Of a DNA stretch of 52,332 nucleotides, positions 1-7,001 are shown one piece after another. The stretch is from CAYRJD01 sp964424585 (lineage in GTDB: Bacteria; Actinomycetota; Acidimicrobiia; Acidimicrobiales; Poriferisodalaceae), in the NCBI GenBank assembly GCA_964424585.1, contig CAYRJD010000007.1, positions 1-52,332 of the forward strand, given 5' to 3'. Below the pieces are notes generated by a model. The model had not been told where the DNA came from and ran no database searches. It was given only the letters and a program-made list of their open reading frames with translations. The position numbers and the translations under genes were made by a program. Positions within the stretch are counted from its first letter, which is position 1, and each line of letters starts with the position of its first letter.

Positions 1-903
1 GATCACGCCGTCCACCAAGCTCTCACCAGACACCACAACCGCGCCGCGATAGCCGGTGTCGCACCAGTTGCCCGGCTGGCCCGCAGCCCGCGCCGCCGCG
101 ACCGCCGTCTCAAAACGCGTCGCACCCGCCACACGCGGCACAACGCCAGACGCATCACCAGCCCCGCCGTCGGACGGACGGCCCGGCGTGCCGCTCGACC
201 CGTCGCCATCGCTCACGTCGCCCGCGCCAGCCACCGCGCCGCCCGACGCGCCGCTCGACCTGCCGTCCGACGCGCCGCTGGACGCGTCGTCGTTCGCCTC
301 GCCGATCAGCGCGGCAAGCTCGTCTGCGGTCGTGTCGCTGACCGCGGCGGTGCCGCCGCCGACAGTCACCCGGTCGAAGCCGCGCTCGGCGATGAACTCG
401 GCCACCACCGCAGGCACACGTTCGGTTGCGGTCAGCACGATCGGGGCGTCGCGGCTCGCGGCGACCGACACCGCCGACACCGCGTCGACCAAGCTCTCAC
501 CAGACACCACCAGCACCTCACGGGAGGCAGCGTCGCCAGCATCCAACGGCACCGACGCGAGCAGCACCGCGGTGGCGTAGCGGTCAGCGCCAGCCAGCAG
601 ACGGTCGCCCTGCGCGTTCGTGGCGCCTTCGGTGACGGTCGGCTGCGACGCGATGGGCTGCGCCACCGCCGCGCTGGTGGAGGCCGGAAGAGTGGCACTC
701 GGCGTCGACGCGGCTACCAGCGTCACGCTGAGCACCGCCACCACGCCGACCGCCGCAACAGACAACCGGCGCGCCCTCGCCAAGACGGAGCGCCGGCCAG
801 CGACCGCGCGTGTTGCCCATCGGTACTCGGACGGACTGACATGCTCGGCTGGTGCGCCGCGCGAGCGGTCGTGCGAGCTGGGGCCGCTGAGATTCGTTGG
901 CAT
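1..903 (-). CDS. Cell wall-binding repeat (CW_binding_2) exported protein, 3' end outside window
   Basis: Exported protein with PF04122-type cell-wall-binding repeats. The frame stays open to base 1, so only the N-terminal 301 codons are present. The ATG at 903 follows a perfect AGGAGG nine bases upstream. Residues about 45-66 form a hydrophobic signal anchor, followed by an Ala/Thr/Ser-rich stretch. The first repeat begins near residue 103 (LLAGADRYATAVLLAS) and continues through VVSGESLVDAV to VTVGGGTAAVSD. A Gly/Ser/Asp-rich spacer of about 50 residues then leads into a second repeat (RVAGATRFETAVAAAR, then VVSGESLVDGV). Repeats of this family are found in proteins attached to Gram-positive cell walls. 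Any catalytic domain would lie beyond the window. Confidence 0.85.
   Translation of the reverse strand, partial: MPTNLSGPSSHDRSRGAPAEHVSPSEYRWATRAVAGRRSVLARARRLSVAAVGVVAVLSVTLVAASTPSATLPASTSAAVAQPIASQPTVTEGATNAQGDRLLAGADRYATAVLLASVPLDAGDAASREVLVVSGESLVDAVSAVSVAASRDAPIVLTATERVPAVVAEFIAERGFDRVTVGGGTAAVSDTTADELAALIGEANDDASSGASDGRSSGASGGAVAGAGDVSDGDGSSGTPGRPSDGGAGDASGVVPRVAGATRFETAVAAARAAGQPGNWCDTGYRGAVVVSGESLVDGVI
14..510. repeat. 23-bp direct repeat inside the cell wall-binding gene
   Basis: Two identical 23-base copies lie at 14-36 and 488-510. They encode the same VVSGESLVD segment in two successive wall-binding repeats, so the protein repeats arose by duplication or are kept alike by conversion. 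Confidence 0.8.
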
Positions 904-912
904 CGGGGTGCA

Positions 913-918
913 CCTCCT
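913..918 (-). promoter_or_regulatory. Strong Shine-Dalgarno site of the cell wall-binding protein
   Basis: The minus strand reads AGGAGG, spaced nine bases from the ATG at 903. This fixes the start of a gene whose 3' end is outside the window. A possible -10 box, TAGGTT, lies at 944-949 on the minus strand. Bases 919-1132 hold nothing else I can support. Confidence 0.75.
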
Positions 919-1132
919 GTATCGACTGCCGGAACGGCCTTCAAACCTAAGACGAACCCAAACCGCCTGCGAAGCGTCACGGCGTCGTGCCTTTGAGCTT
1001 CCTAGTTCCCCTTGGCCTCGGCGAACTCCGTTACCTGACTGCTGGCCCGCTAATCGCTTGCCAGCCCGCTGAACTTGTCGCTTAGCGCTCGGACGATTGC
1101 GCAATGCCCCCGTCAGCCAGGGCGACGGCGAG

Positions 1133-1567
1133 CTATTGCGACACCGACGGGCGGCTCAGCTGGCCGTCGCTGAGGTTGAGTCCGCAGCCTGCCGCCCACG
1201 TCACGGTCTGCTCGGCGGTGATGCGCAAGAGCCGCTCAACGTCGGGAACTGCTGCGGTTTGGCTGTCTGCTCGGAGCATTTGGGCGACCTCCGCGAGGGT
1301 CGCTGACACCTCGGTTACGCCCTCAGCTATGGCTGGACACTGCTCGACCGTCGCGGCGGCCATTTCGTCGAAGCTGGCGGCGGCTCGCTCCAAGCTGGTC
1401 GCCAGACCCTCGGGGTCGGCGTCCGCAGCCGGGTAGGTGATCGACGCCAGCTCACGAGCAGCGGTGTTGTAGCCGTCGATGGCGGCATCGATCCCCTCGA
1501 TGTCGATCGAGCATCCCGCAGCGAACGTGACGGCCAGCAACGAGAGCATCAACCGCACGCCGCGCAC
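1133..1567 (-). CDS. Small putative lipoprotein
   Basis: A 144-residue hypothetical protein. The N-terminus is a short signal (MLSLLAVTFAAGC) with a lipobox-like AAGC at about residues 16-19, so it is probably a lipoprotein on the outer face of the membrane. The rest is alanine/glutamate-rich and predicted helical, with two further cysteines near EQCPAIAEG and AAGCGLN. The GTG start immediately follows the stop codon of the amidohydrolase upstream (TAGGTG), so the two are probably cotranscribed and translationally coupled. An ATG at 1549 is an alternative start. I do not recognise the family. Confidence 0.65.
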   Translation of the reverse strand: MRGVRLMLSLLAVTFAAGCSIDIEGIDAAIDGYNTAARELASITYPAADADPEGLATSLERAAASFDEMAAATVEQCPAIAEGVTEVSATLAEVAQMLRADSQTAAVPDVERLLRITAEQTVTWAAGCGLNLSDGQLSRPSVSQ

Positions 1568-2800
1568 CTACGTCAACCCGAACAGACGGCGAGCGTTGTC
1601 GCCGATGAAGTCGCGGCGGTGCTCAGGCGGGAACATGTCGACCAGCTCGTTGAGGTCGTTCACGTATTCGGGCGTGTGATCGGCGTGCGGAAAGTCGCTC
1701 GCCCAGATGAAGCGGTCGTGCCCGTAGCGCGCCGCCAGCGCAGCAATGGTGCGCTCATCCGGGTCGCAGCTGATCCAAACCTGGCTCATGAAGTACTCGC
1801 TCGGACGAGCCTCAAGCGGCACCTTGTTGCCCACATACGTGTGGTCGTAGACCGCGTCGAGCCGATCTAAGCAGTAGCCGATCCAGCCGCCGCCAGACTC
1901 GAGCACCAGCACCTTCAGCTCGGGAAATCGGTCGAACACGCCGTAGTCGAACAGCGAGCAAAACTGGTGGCGCACGCCGTCTGAAGCGTTCATCGAAGCC
2001 GTCAGCCGCAGCTCGCGCACGTGCTCCCACGTTCCCATGCGCGATCCCTTCGTCCACTGCGGCTCAAAGGTCGGGTGGATGGCGAACGGCACGCCCAGCT
2101 CTTGCGCGGCGGCAAACACCGGGTCGTGGTCGGGGTGCCCGATGGGAGTGGCGCTGTGCGTGAACGGCGCGACGAAGCAACCCTTCGCGCCGTCGGCTAC
2201 CGCTCGGCGCAGCTCGTCGGCTGCGGCCGCCGGGTCGGTGAGCGACAGGTGCGCCGACGCGACCAGCCGATCGGGGTGCTCGCGGCAGAAGTCGCAGATC
2301 CAGCGGTTGTAGGCGCGGGTGTAGGCCTGCGACAGCTCGGCGTCTTCGAGCTCGGCTTCCCACAGCAGCCCGACCGTGGTGTAGAGGATGGCCAGGTCGA
2401 GCCCCTCGGCGTCCAGCAGCTCGACCCGCTGGGCCGGGTCCATCGAACCGAACGGCGCCTCACCCAAGTACGTGCGCTCGGGGCTGTGGTGGATGGCGCC
2501 GAGGTCTGCCGCGCCCATTGCCCCGAGCGTCGCGGGAAAGCCGCGCCGCGACATCTTGCTGCGCTGCCCGCCTATCACCAGCTCTTCGAGGCCGTTCTCA
2601 TCGAGCGCGAACCGCAGCGCACGATCCTTGTACTTCGCCTCCAGATACTCCTCCCACAAGTCCGGCGGCTCGAGGATGTGCCCGTCGGCGTCGACCGCCC
2701 CTGCGTGAGCGATCTTGTGAACGGTGTGGAGCGGCTTGCCGTTGGCTGCGCCCGCGCTCTGCTGGGGCGTCGGGTGAATGGGCTGGGCTTGCGTGGGCAT
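1568..2800 (-). CDS. Amidohydrolase-family metal-dependent hydrolase (PF04909 type)
   Basis: TIM-barrel amidohydrolase of the ACMSD/gamma-resorcylate decarboxylase superfamily. Visible marks are the N-terminal DADGHILEPPDLWEEY motif, the inner FAIHPTF histidine, the core YGVFDRFPELKVLVLESGGGWI and the C-terminal ASDFPHADHTPEYV segment with the metal/catalytic Asp and His. Actinobacterial members act on many aromatic or acyl substrates, so the substrate cannot be named. I take the ATG at 2800 rather than the TTG at 2806 because a TAGAAC box sits six bases before the ATG, matching the leaderless pattern seen elsewhere in the window. It is divergent from the SDR gene and followed directly by a small lipoprotein. 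Confidence 0.8.
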   Translation of the reverse strand: MPTQAQPIHPTPQQSAGAANGKPLHTVHKIAHAGAVDADGHILEPPDLWEEYLEAKYKDRALRFALDENGLEELVIGGQRSKMSRRGFPATLGAMGAADLGAIHHSPERTYLGEAPFGSMDPAQRVELLDAEGLDLAILYTTVGLLWEAELEDAELSQAYTRAYNRWICDFCREHPDRLVASAHLSLTDPAAAADELRRAVADGAKGCFVAPFTHSATPIGHPDHDPVFAAAQELGVPFAIHPTFEPQWTKGSRMGTWEHVRELRLTASMNASDGVRHQFCSLFDYGVFDRFPELKVLVLESGGGWIGYCLDRLDAVYDHTYVGNKVPLEARPSEYFMSQVWISCDPDERTIAALAARYGHDRFIWASDFPHADHTPEYVNDLNELVDMFPPEHRRDFIGDNARRLFGLT

Positions 2801-2835
2801 ACCCAAGTTCTAGCCCACCGAGCGCCGTCGTGTCG

Positions 2836-2841
2836 TAAGTT
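2836..2841 (+). promoter_or_regulatory. Candidate -10 box for the SDR gene
   Basis: TAAGTT in the 79-base divergent gap between the amidohydrolase and the SDR gene. It would give a leader of roughly 30 bases containing the acGGAGcg ribosome site before the ATG at 2880. No clear -35 box is visible. Confidence 0.35.
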
Positions 2842-2879
2842 GACGGCCCGTCAGCAGTCTCACCCCACGGAGCGAAACC

Positions 2880-3767
2880 ATGAAACCAACCAACCAGGCA
2901 GGCAGCCACCGGCTAGAAGGCAAGGTCGCGCTGGTCACCGGCGGAGCGAGCGGCATGGGCAGGTCGTCGGTCGAGCGATTTCTGGCCGAAGGCGCCAGCG
3001 TGGTGGTCGGCGACTTGAACGCCGAAGCAGGAGCAGCGCTGCTGGCCGACCTCGCCGACGCTGGCAGCGGAGACCGGGTGCGGTTCACCAAGACAGACGT
3101 CGCGGTCGAAGACGACGTCGCCGCGCTCACCGAGCTGGCCGTCGACGCGTTCGGCCGCCTCGACGTGGCGTTCAACAACGCGGGCATCGGCGGCGCGTTC
3201 GGGCCCATCACCGAACTCGAAGTCGACCCGTGGGACGAGACGTTCGGCATCTTGGTGCGCTCGGTCATGCTGGGCACCAAGCACGCAGCGCGGGTGATGA
3301 TCGACCAAGGCGACGGCGGCTCGATCATCAACACGGCCTCGATCGCGGGCATCGGCGGCGGTGCTGGCCCGCAGGGATACTCGGCAGCCAAGTCGGCCGT
3401 CATCAGCCTCTCGGTCACCACCGCGGTCGAGCTGGCGCCGCACGAAATCAGGGTCAACGCGATCTGCCCCGGGCTGATCTTCACGCCGCTCATGCACAGC
3501 GGCATGCCCGAGCAAGCCGAAGAGGTGATGCGCGAGCTGCAGCCGTGGCCGCATCGCGGCGAAGGCGAAGACATCGCCGCGCTCGCGACGTTCCTCGCCA
3601 GCGACGACGCCCGCTTCATCACCGGCCAGCACCACATCATCGACGGCGGGCTGCTGGCCGCCGGGCCTCGCATACAAGGACGGATGCACAACAGCCGCAA
3701 CCTGCACCGCATGACGGGCATGGCATACGGCACGACCGGCAAAGCCGCGACCGTCAGACGGCTGTAG
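2880..3767 (+). CDS. Short-chain dehydrogenase/reductase (classical SDR)
   Basis: A 295-residue NAD(P)-dependent oxidoreductase. The cofactor motif TGGASGMG is at residues 20-27, followed by an acidic GDLN at the end of the second strand, which favours NAD(H). NNAG lies near residue 100, the catalytic serine in NTASIAG near 157, and YSAAK supplies the Tyr-Lys pair near 170. The family C-terminus (FITGQHHIIDGGL) is followed by an unusual tail of about 40 residues (RIQGRMHNSRNLHRMTG). The start has a GGAG ribosome site. It is convergent with the CoA-transferase gene. The neighbours suggest acyl-CoA or steroid-like catabolism, but the substrate is unknown. Confidence 0.88.
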   Translation: MKPTNQAGSHRLEGKVALVTGGASGMGRSSVERFLAEGASVVVGDLNAEAGAALLADLADAGSGDRVRFTKTDVAVEDDVAALTELAVDAFGRLDVAFNNAGIGGAFGPITELEVDPWDETFGILVRSVMLGTKHAARVMIDQGDGGSIINTASIAGIGGGAGPQGYSAAKSAVISLSVTTAVELAPHEIRVNAICPGLIFTPLMHSGMPEQAEEVMRELQPWPHRGEGEDIAALATFLASDDARFITGQHHIIDGGLLAAGPRIQGRMHNSRNLHRMTGMAYGTTGKAATVRRL

Positions 3768-3775
3768 ACGGCCCG

Positions 3776-5065
3776 CTAGCTGCGCGCCGCGAGTTCGTCG
3801 CGAAAATCTGGATGCGCGATCGACGTGAGCAGCCGCGCGCGCTCCGCCAACGATTTGCCGCGCAGCTCGACCGCGCCGAACTCGGTTGCCACGACATCCG
3901 CGAGGTAGCTGGGCAGCGTGGTCGGAGCGGCTTCGCCAACCCGGCGCACGATGCGCGACACCGCGCCTCTCGCGGCGGTCGAGGGCAGCGCCATGATCGC
4001 TCGGCCACCGGTAGCCACCGAAGCGGCGAACGCAAAATCAGGCGCACCGCCGGGCCCGGAGATGTAGCTGCCGCCGACGACCTCAGAGTTCGCTGACCCA
4101 TCGAGCGCGACTTCGACGGTCGACTGCAGCGCCACAAACCGCTCGACGGTCGACAGCCCCTCGATGCCGTGGCTGAGGCCGCCGCGCACGAGCCGGATGC
4201 GTGGGTTGCGGTCACACCACTCGTACAGCGCGCTCGTGCCCATCACTTCCGCCGCGATGCAGCCGCCGTCGCCCCCGCCGAACACGCCCGCCTCGATCAG
4301 CTCGACGCAGGCATCGTTGATCATTCCGCCCCGCAGCGACAGCCCGCTCGCGCCGGTGAGAGTGCGCAACACCGCATCGGGAATGGCGCCGATGCCGAAC
4401 TGCAGCGCGGAGCCCGGCGCGATGAACGGCGCGACGTGAGCGGCGATGGCTTCGCTGGTCGCGTCGATGGTCGCCGGAGCTAGCTCGGCCAGCGGCTCGT
4501 CGATCGAAACCAAGAAGTCGAAGTCGGTCGCGTGGCACTCGCCGTCGCCCATCACGTACGGCATGCGCGCGTTGAGTTGACCGATCACCAGCGGCGCCGT
4601 GTCAACCAGCTCGACGTGCGCGCCGACGCCGGTGCCGAGACTCATGTGGCCGTCGGCATCGGGCGGACTGACGCTGCACACCAGCACGTCGGCGGCTAGC
4701 GCGCCGTGAGCGCCGAGCAGACCCGCGATGTCCGAGTAGCGCGCCGGCACCACGCTGAACGCCGGGTGGCCTGCGTGCTCGCGCACAGGGCCGCTCGGCT
4801 GCAGCGACGTCCAGCGAAACGGCTCGCCCAGGTGCGACAGCACCGCGGGCGCAGCGAGCGTGAACGCGCACACGAACTCGAGATCGGTGAACCGATGGCG
4901 TTCGCTCGCGATCGCCTCCAGCAGGCCGAACGGCATCGCCGAGCCTTGCGCGACCGCGACGCGGCTGCGGTCCGCGATGGCGCCGACGGCTTCGGTCGCG
5001 CTGACGGTCTTGCCAGCGCGCTTGCCCGCTCGTTGGCCCCTTCGTCCGCGTCGTTCGGTGCCCAC
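3776..5065 (-). CDS. Acetyl-CoA hydrolase/CoA-transferase family protein, atypical active site
   Basis: A 429-residue member of the 4-hydroxybutyrate CoA-transferase/acetyl-CoA hydrolase fold. Family marks are VSPPDADGHMSLG near 132-144, LQFGIGAIPDAVL at 221-233, and VGGSYISGPGGAPDFA near 330-345. The frame runs further upstream, but that part overlaps the divergent CMD gene. I chose the GTG at 5065 because it gives the family length and follows AACAAT by six bases. Where 4-hydroxybutyrate CoA-transferases carry HTEMFSDG with the catalytic glutamate, this protein reads RGGMINDA, with Gly247 at the glutamate position. It may belong to a non-canonical actinobacterial subgroup, so transferase activity is not assured. 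Confidence 0.8.
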   Translation of the reverse strand: MGTERRGRRGQRAGKRAGKTVSATEAVGAIADRSRVAVAQGSAMPFGLLEAIASERHRFTDLEFVCAFTLAAPAVLSHLGEPFRWTSLQPSGPVREHAGHPAFSVVPARYSDIAGLLGAHGALAADVLVCSVSPPDADGHMSLGTGVGAHVELVDTAPLVIGQLNARMPYVMGDGECHATDFDFLVSIDEPLAELAPATIDATSEAIAAHVAPFIAPGSALQFGIGAIPDAVLRTLTGASGLSLRGGMINDACVELIEAGVFGGGDGGCIAAEVMGTSALYEWCDRNPRIRLVRGGLSHGIEGLSTVERFVALQSTVEVALDGSANSEVVGGSYISGPGGAPDFAFAASVATGGRAIMALPSTAARGAVSRIVRRVGEAAPTTLPSYLADVVATEFGAVELRGKSLAERARLLTSIAHPDFRDELAARS

Positions 5066-5071
5066 GGCGCC

Positions 5072-5077
5072 ATTGTT
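5072..5077 (-). promoter_or_regulatory. Candidate leaderless -10 box of the CoA-transferase gene
   Basis: The minus strand reads AACAAT with a six-base gap to the GTG at 5065. Transcription would begin at or beside the start codon. It is weaker than a full TANNNT box. Confidence 0.35.
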
Positions 5078-5125
5078 GCCGAGGCGACCTGCCGGCGGGC
5101 ACAAGACGACAGGTGATGCGTGTGC

Positions 5126-5131
5126 GACACT
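5126..5131 (+). promoter_or_regulatory. Candidate leaderless -10 box of the CMD-family gene
   Basis: GACACT seven bases before the GTG at 5139. It faces the CoA-transferase promoter within the 73-base divergent gap. Confidence 0.35.
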
Positions 5132-5138
5132 GCCGTGC

Positions 5139-5759
5139 GTGAACCAACCCCCTAATGACGACCCCTTCATGAACGACCGGGCCATCCCCCGTCCGACGAG
5201 CTTCCGCATCGCGCCCGTCACCTCAGCAGGCAACGACGAAGAGCTGCAACAGCTGTTCGCGCAGGCGCCGCAGATAGAGGGCCGCCCGGTCAACATCTTC
5301 GGCGTGCTGGCGAACCATCCCAAGCTCGCCAAGCGGTTCAACCTGATGGGCGGCTTCATCCTCAACAAGGGCGTGCTCGATGAGCGCGAGCGCGAAATCG
5401 TCATCCTGCGGGTCGGCGTCAACTGCCGCTCGCAATACGAATTTGGCCAGCACACGCTCATCGGCCAGCGTTGTGGCCTGACCGACGAAGAGATCGCCGC
5501 GCTCGCGTCGCCCCCAGGCGCGCACCCGTGGGCGCAGCGCGACCTAACGCTCATCGCCGCCGCTGACGAGCTGTGCGCAAACGACTGCATCGGCGACGCA
5601 ACGTGGAACGCGCTCGCGAGCCACTACGGCGACGCTGAGCTGATCGAGCTGGTGATGACCGCAGGCTTCTACCGCATGGTGTCTGGGTTCTTGAACACGA
5701 TGGGCGTCGAACTCGACCCGGGCGTGCCCGGCTTCCCGCACGAGCCGAGAGTCCAGTGA
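5139..5759 (+). CDS. Carboxymuconolactone decarboxylase (CMD)/AhpD-like family protein
   Basis: A 206-residue all-helical CMD-fold protein. It shows NHPKLAKRFNLMGGFIL, then LDEREREIVILRVGVNCRSQYEFGQH, the family helix pair in which a Glu and His flank the active site, and LIAAADELCAND. It lacks the CxxC redox pair of AhpD peroxidase partners, so it is nearer to gamma-carboxymuconolactone decarboxylase-like proteins of unknown function that often sit beside acyl-CoA dehydrogenases. The GTG at 5139 is chosen from the promoter spacing; the ATG at 5169 is possible. Its stop overlaps the next start (GTGA), so it is coupled to the acyl-CoA dehydrogenase. Confidence 0.78.
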   Translation: MNQPPNDDPFMNDRAIPRPTSFRIAPVTSAGNDEELQQLFAQAPQIEGRPVNIFGVLANHPKLAKRFNLMGGFILNKGVLDEREREIVILRVGVNCRSQYEFGQHTLIGQRCGLTDEEIAALASPPGAHPWAQRDLTLIAAADELCANDCIGDATWNALASHYGDAELIELVMTAGFYRMVSGFLNTMGVELDPGVPGFPHEPRVQ

Positions 5760-6958
5760 CCGACGAGCCGGTGAACCCGACGAGCGCCGCCGAGGAAGTG
5801 TTGGGCTCGATCGCTCACGTCCCCGATGCCGAGCTGGTCCCCGAGCACCAAGCGGTCGTCGACCGGGCGGCAGCGTGGGCGAACGACCTCTTGGCGCCGC
5901 GAGCCGAAACCTTCGAGCGTGAACGACGCTTCGCGACCGAGGCATTCGAGTCGGCAGCGGCCCACGGGCTCACCGGTCTGCTGGTGCCCACCGTCGACGG
6001 CGGCGCTGGGCTCAACACGCTCGGCTTGGCGCGCGTGCTCGAGCACGTAGCAGCGATCGACTGGGCGGTCGCGTTCGTGCTCGTTTGCCACAACAACCTC
6101 GCGGGCGCCGTCAGCCGCCTGGCGTCGCCGCAGCTTCGAGCCGAACGGCTTCCGCAGCTAGTGGGCGGCGACAAGGTGGGCGCTTTCTTGTTCACCGAAC
6201 CCGACGCCGGCAGCGACCCCGCCACGATGACGACCAGCGCGAAGCCCCACGGCGGCGGCTGGCTGATAGACGGCACCAAGGCGTGGGTCACCAACGGCAC
6301 CCACGCTGGCTTGCTCTCGGTCTACGCGCAGACCGACACAGCTGCCGGCCATCGCGGCATCGCCACGTTTCTCATCGATGCCGACAACCCGGGCGTGCAG
6401 CGCGGCGAGCCGTATGAGATGTTTGGCGGACACGCCGCCGGCGTCAACGACGTGCGGCTTGACAACTGCGCGGTGCCTGGCGACCATCTGTTCGTTCCCG
6501 TGGGTGAGGGCTTTCGCGCGGCCATGGCGGGCATCGACATCGCCCGAGTGTTGGTCTCGGCGATGTGTTCCGGCATGCTGGCCCGCGCGCTGCGCGTCGC
6601 GGTCGACTACGTGAAGCACCGCATCGCCTTCGGGAAACGGGTCGCCGACCTCCAAGGACTTCGGTTCATGCTCGCCGATGTCGCCACCGACTTCGTGGCC
6701 GCCAGGCTGCTGGCCTACCGAGCGGCGCGGTTGCTGGCCGAAGGCGAGCCCGCCACGCAAACGGCGGCGCACGCGAAAAAGTTCGCCACCCGCGTCACCG
6801 AAGCAGGCATCGCCACCTGCATGCAGGTGATGGGCGCCAACGGCGCGAAGCGCGACTACGGGCTGGCTCGCCAGCTAGCCGCCGCGCGGCTCACCCACTA
6901 CATCGACGGCACGACCGAAATACAGAACGTCGTGATTTCGAGGGCGTTGCTCGACTGA
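5756..6958 (+). CDS. Acyl-CoA dehydrogenase family flavoprotein
   Basis: A 400-residue FAD enzyme expected to introduce a double bond into an acyl-CoA thioester. The FAD/substrate motif FLFTEPDAGSDPATM lies near 145-159, WVTNGTHAG near 182-190, the FGK signature (RIAFGKRVADLQGL) near 288-301, and YIDGTTEIQN at 382-391. In medium-chain enzymes the catalytic base is the glutamate of the YEGT motif; here it is Asp384 (DGT). The alternative glutamate site of isovaleryl-CoA dehydrogenase also appears to be Ala (GIDIARVLV). Reduced or altered chemistry is possible. It overlaps the CMD gene by four bases and is convergent with the ELFV-like gene. Confidence 0.85.
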   Translation: MTDEPVNPTSAAEEVLGSIAHVPDAELVPEHQAVVDRAAAWANDLLAPRAETFERERRFATEAFESAAAHGLTGLLVPTVDGGAGLNTLGLARVLEHVAAIDWAVAFVLVCHNNLAGAVSRLASPQLRAERLPQLVGGDKVGAFLFTEPDAGSDPATMTTSAKPHGGGWLIDGTKAWVTNGTHAGLLSVYAQTDTAAGHRGIATFLIDADNPGVQRGEPYEMFGGHAAGVNDVRLDNCAVPGDHLFVPVGEGFRAAMAGIDIARVLVSAMCSGMLARALRVAVDYVKHRIAFGKRVADLQGLRFMLADVATDFVAARLLAYRAARLLAEGEPATQTAAHAKKFATRVTEAGIATCMQVMGANGAKRDYGLARQLAAARLTHYIDGTTEIQNVVISRALLD

Positions 6959-7001
6959 GCCGCTAGCCGGCGGGGTGCCCGTGGCCGCTCAGCCCAGCCA
7001 C

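Noticed and set aside
56..580. Plus-strand frame rich in Ala/Pro/Ser/Thr
   Set aside because: It is the complement of the cell wall-binding gene, whose minus-strand translation shows exact family repeats.
904..1132. Riboswitch upstream of the cell wall-binding gene
   Set aside because: I looked for a c-di-AMP-type or other conserved leader and saw no matching motif, only a ribosome site and a possible -10.
2810..3742. Minus-strand frame opposite the SDR gene
   Set aside because: Ser/Thr/Ala-rich shadow. The SDR on the plus strand has all catalytic motifs.
2021..4096. Very long plus-strand open frame across the amidohydrolase and SDR genes
   Set aside because: It is Arg/Gly/His-rich with no domain and lies antisense to the amidohydrolase and out of frame with the SDR. 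It is a typical GC-rich shadow of genes with clear motifs.
5066..5590. N-terminal extension of the CoA-transferase frame to 604 residues
   Set aside because: It overlaps the divergent CMD gene on the other strand, is low-complexity and exceeds the family length. GTG 5065 is used instead.
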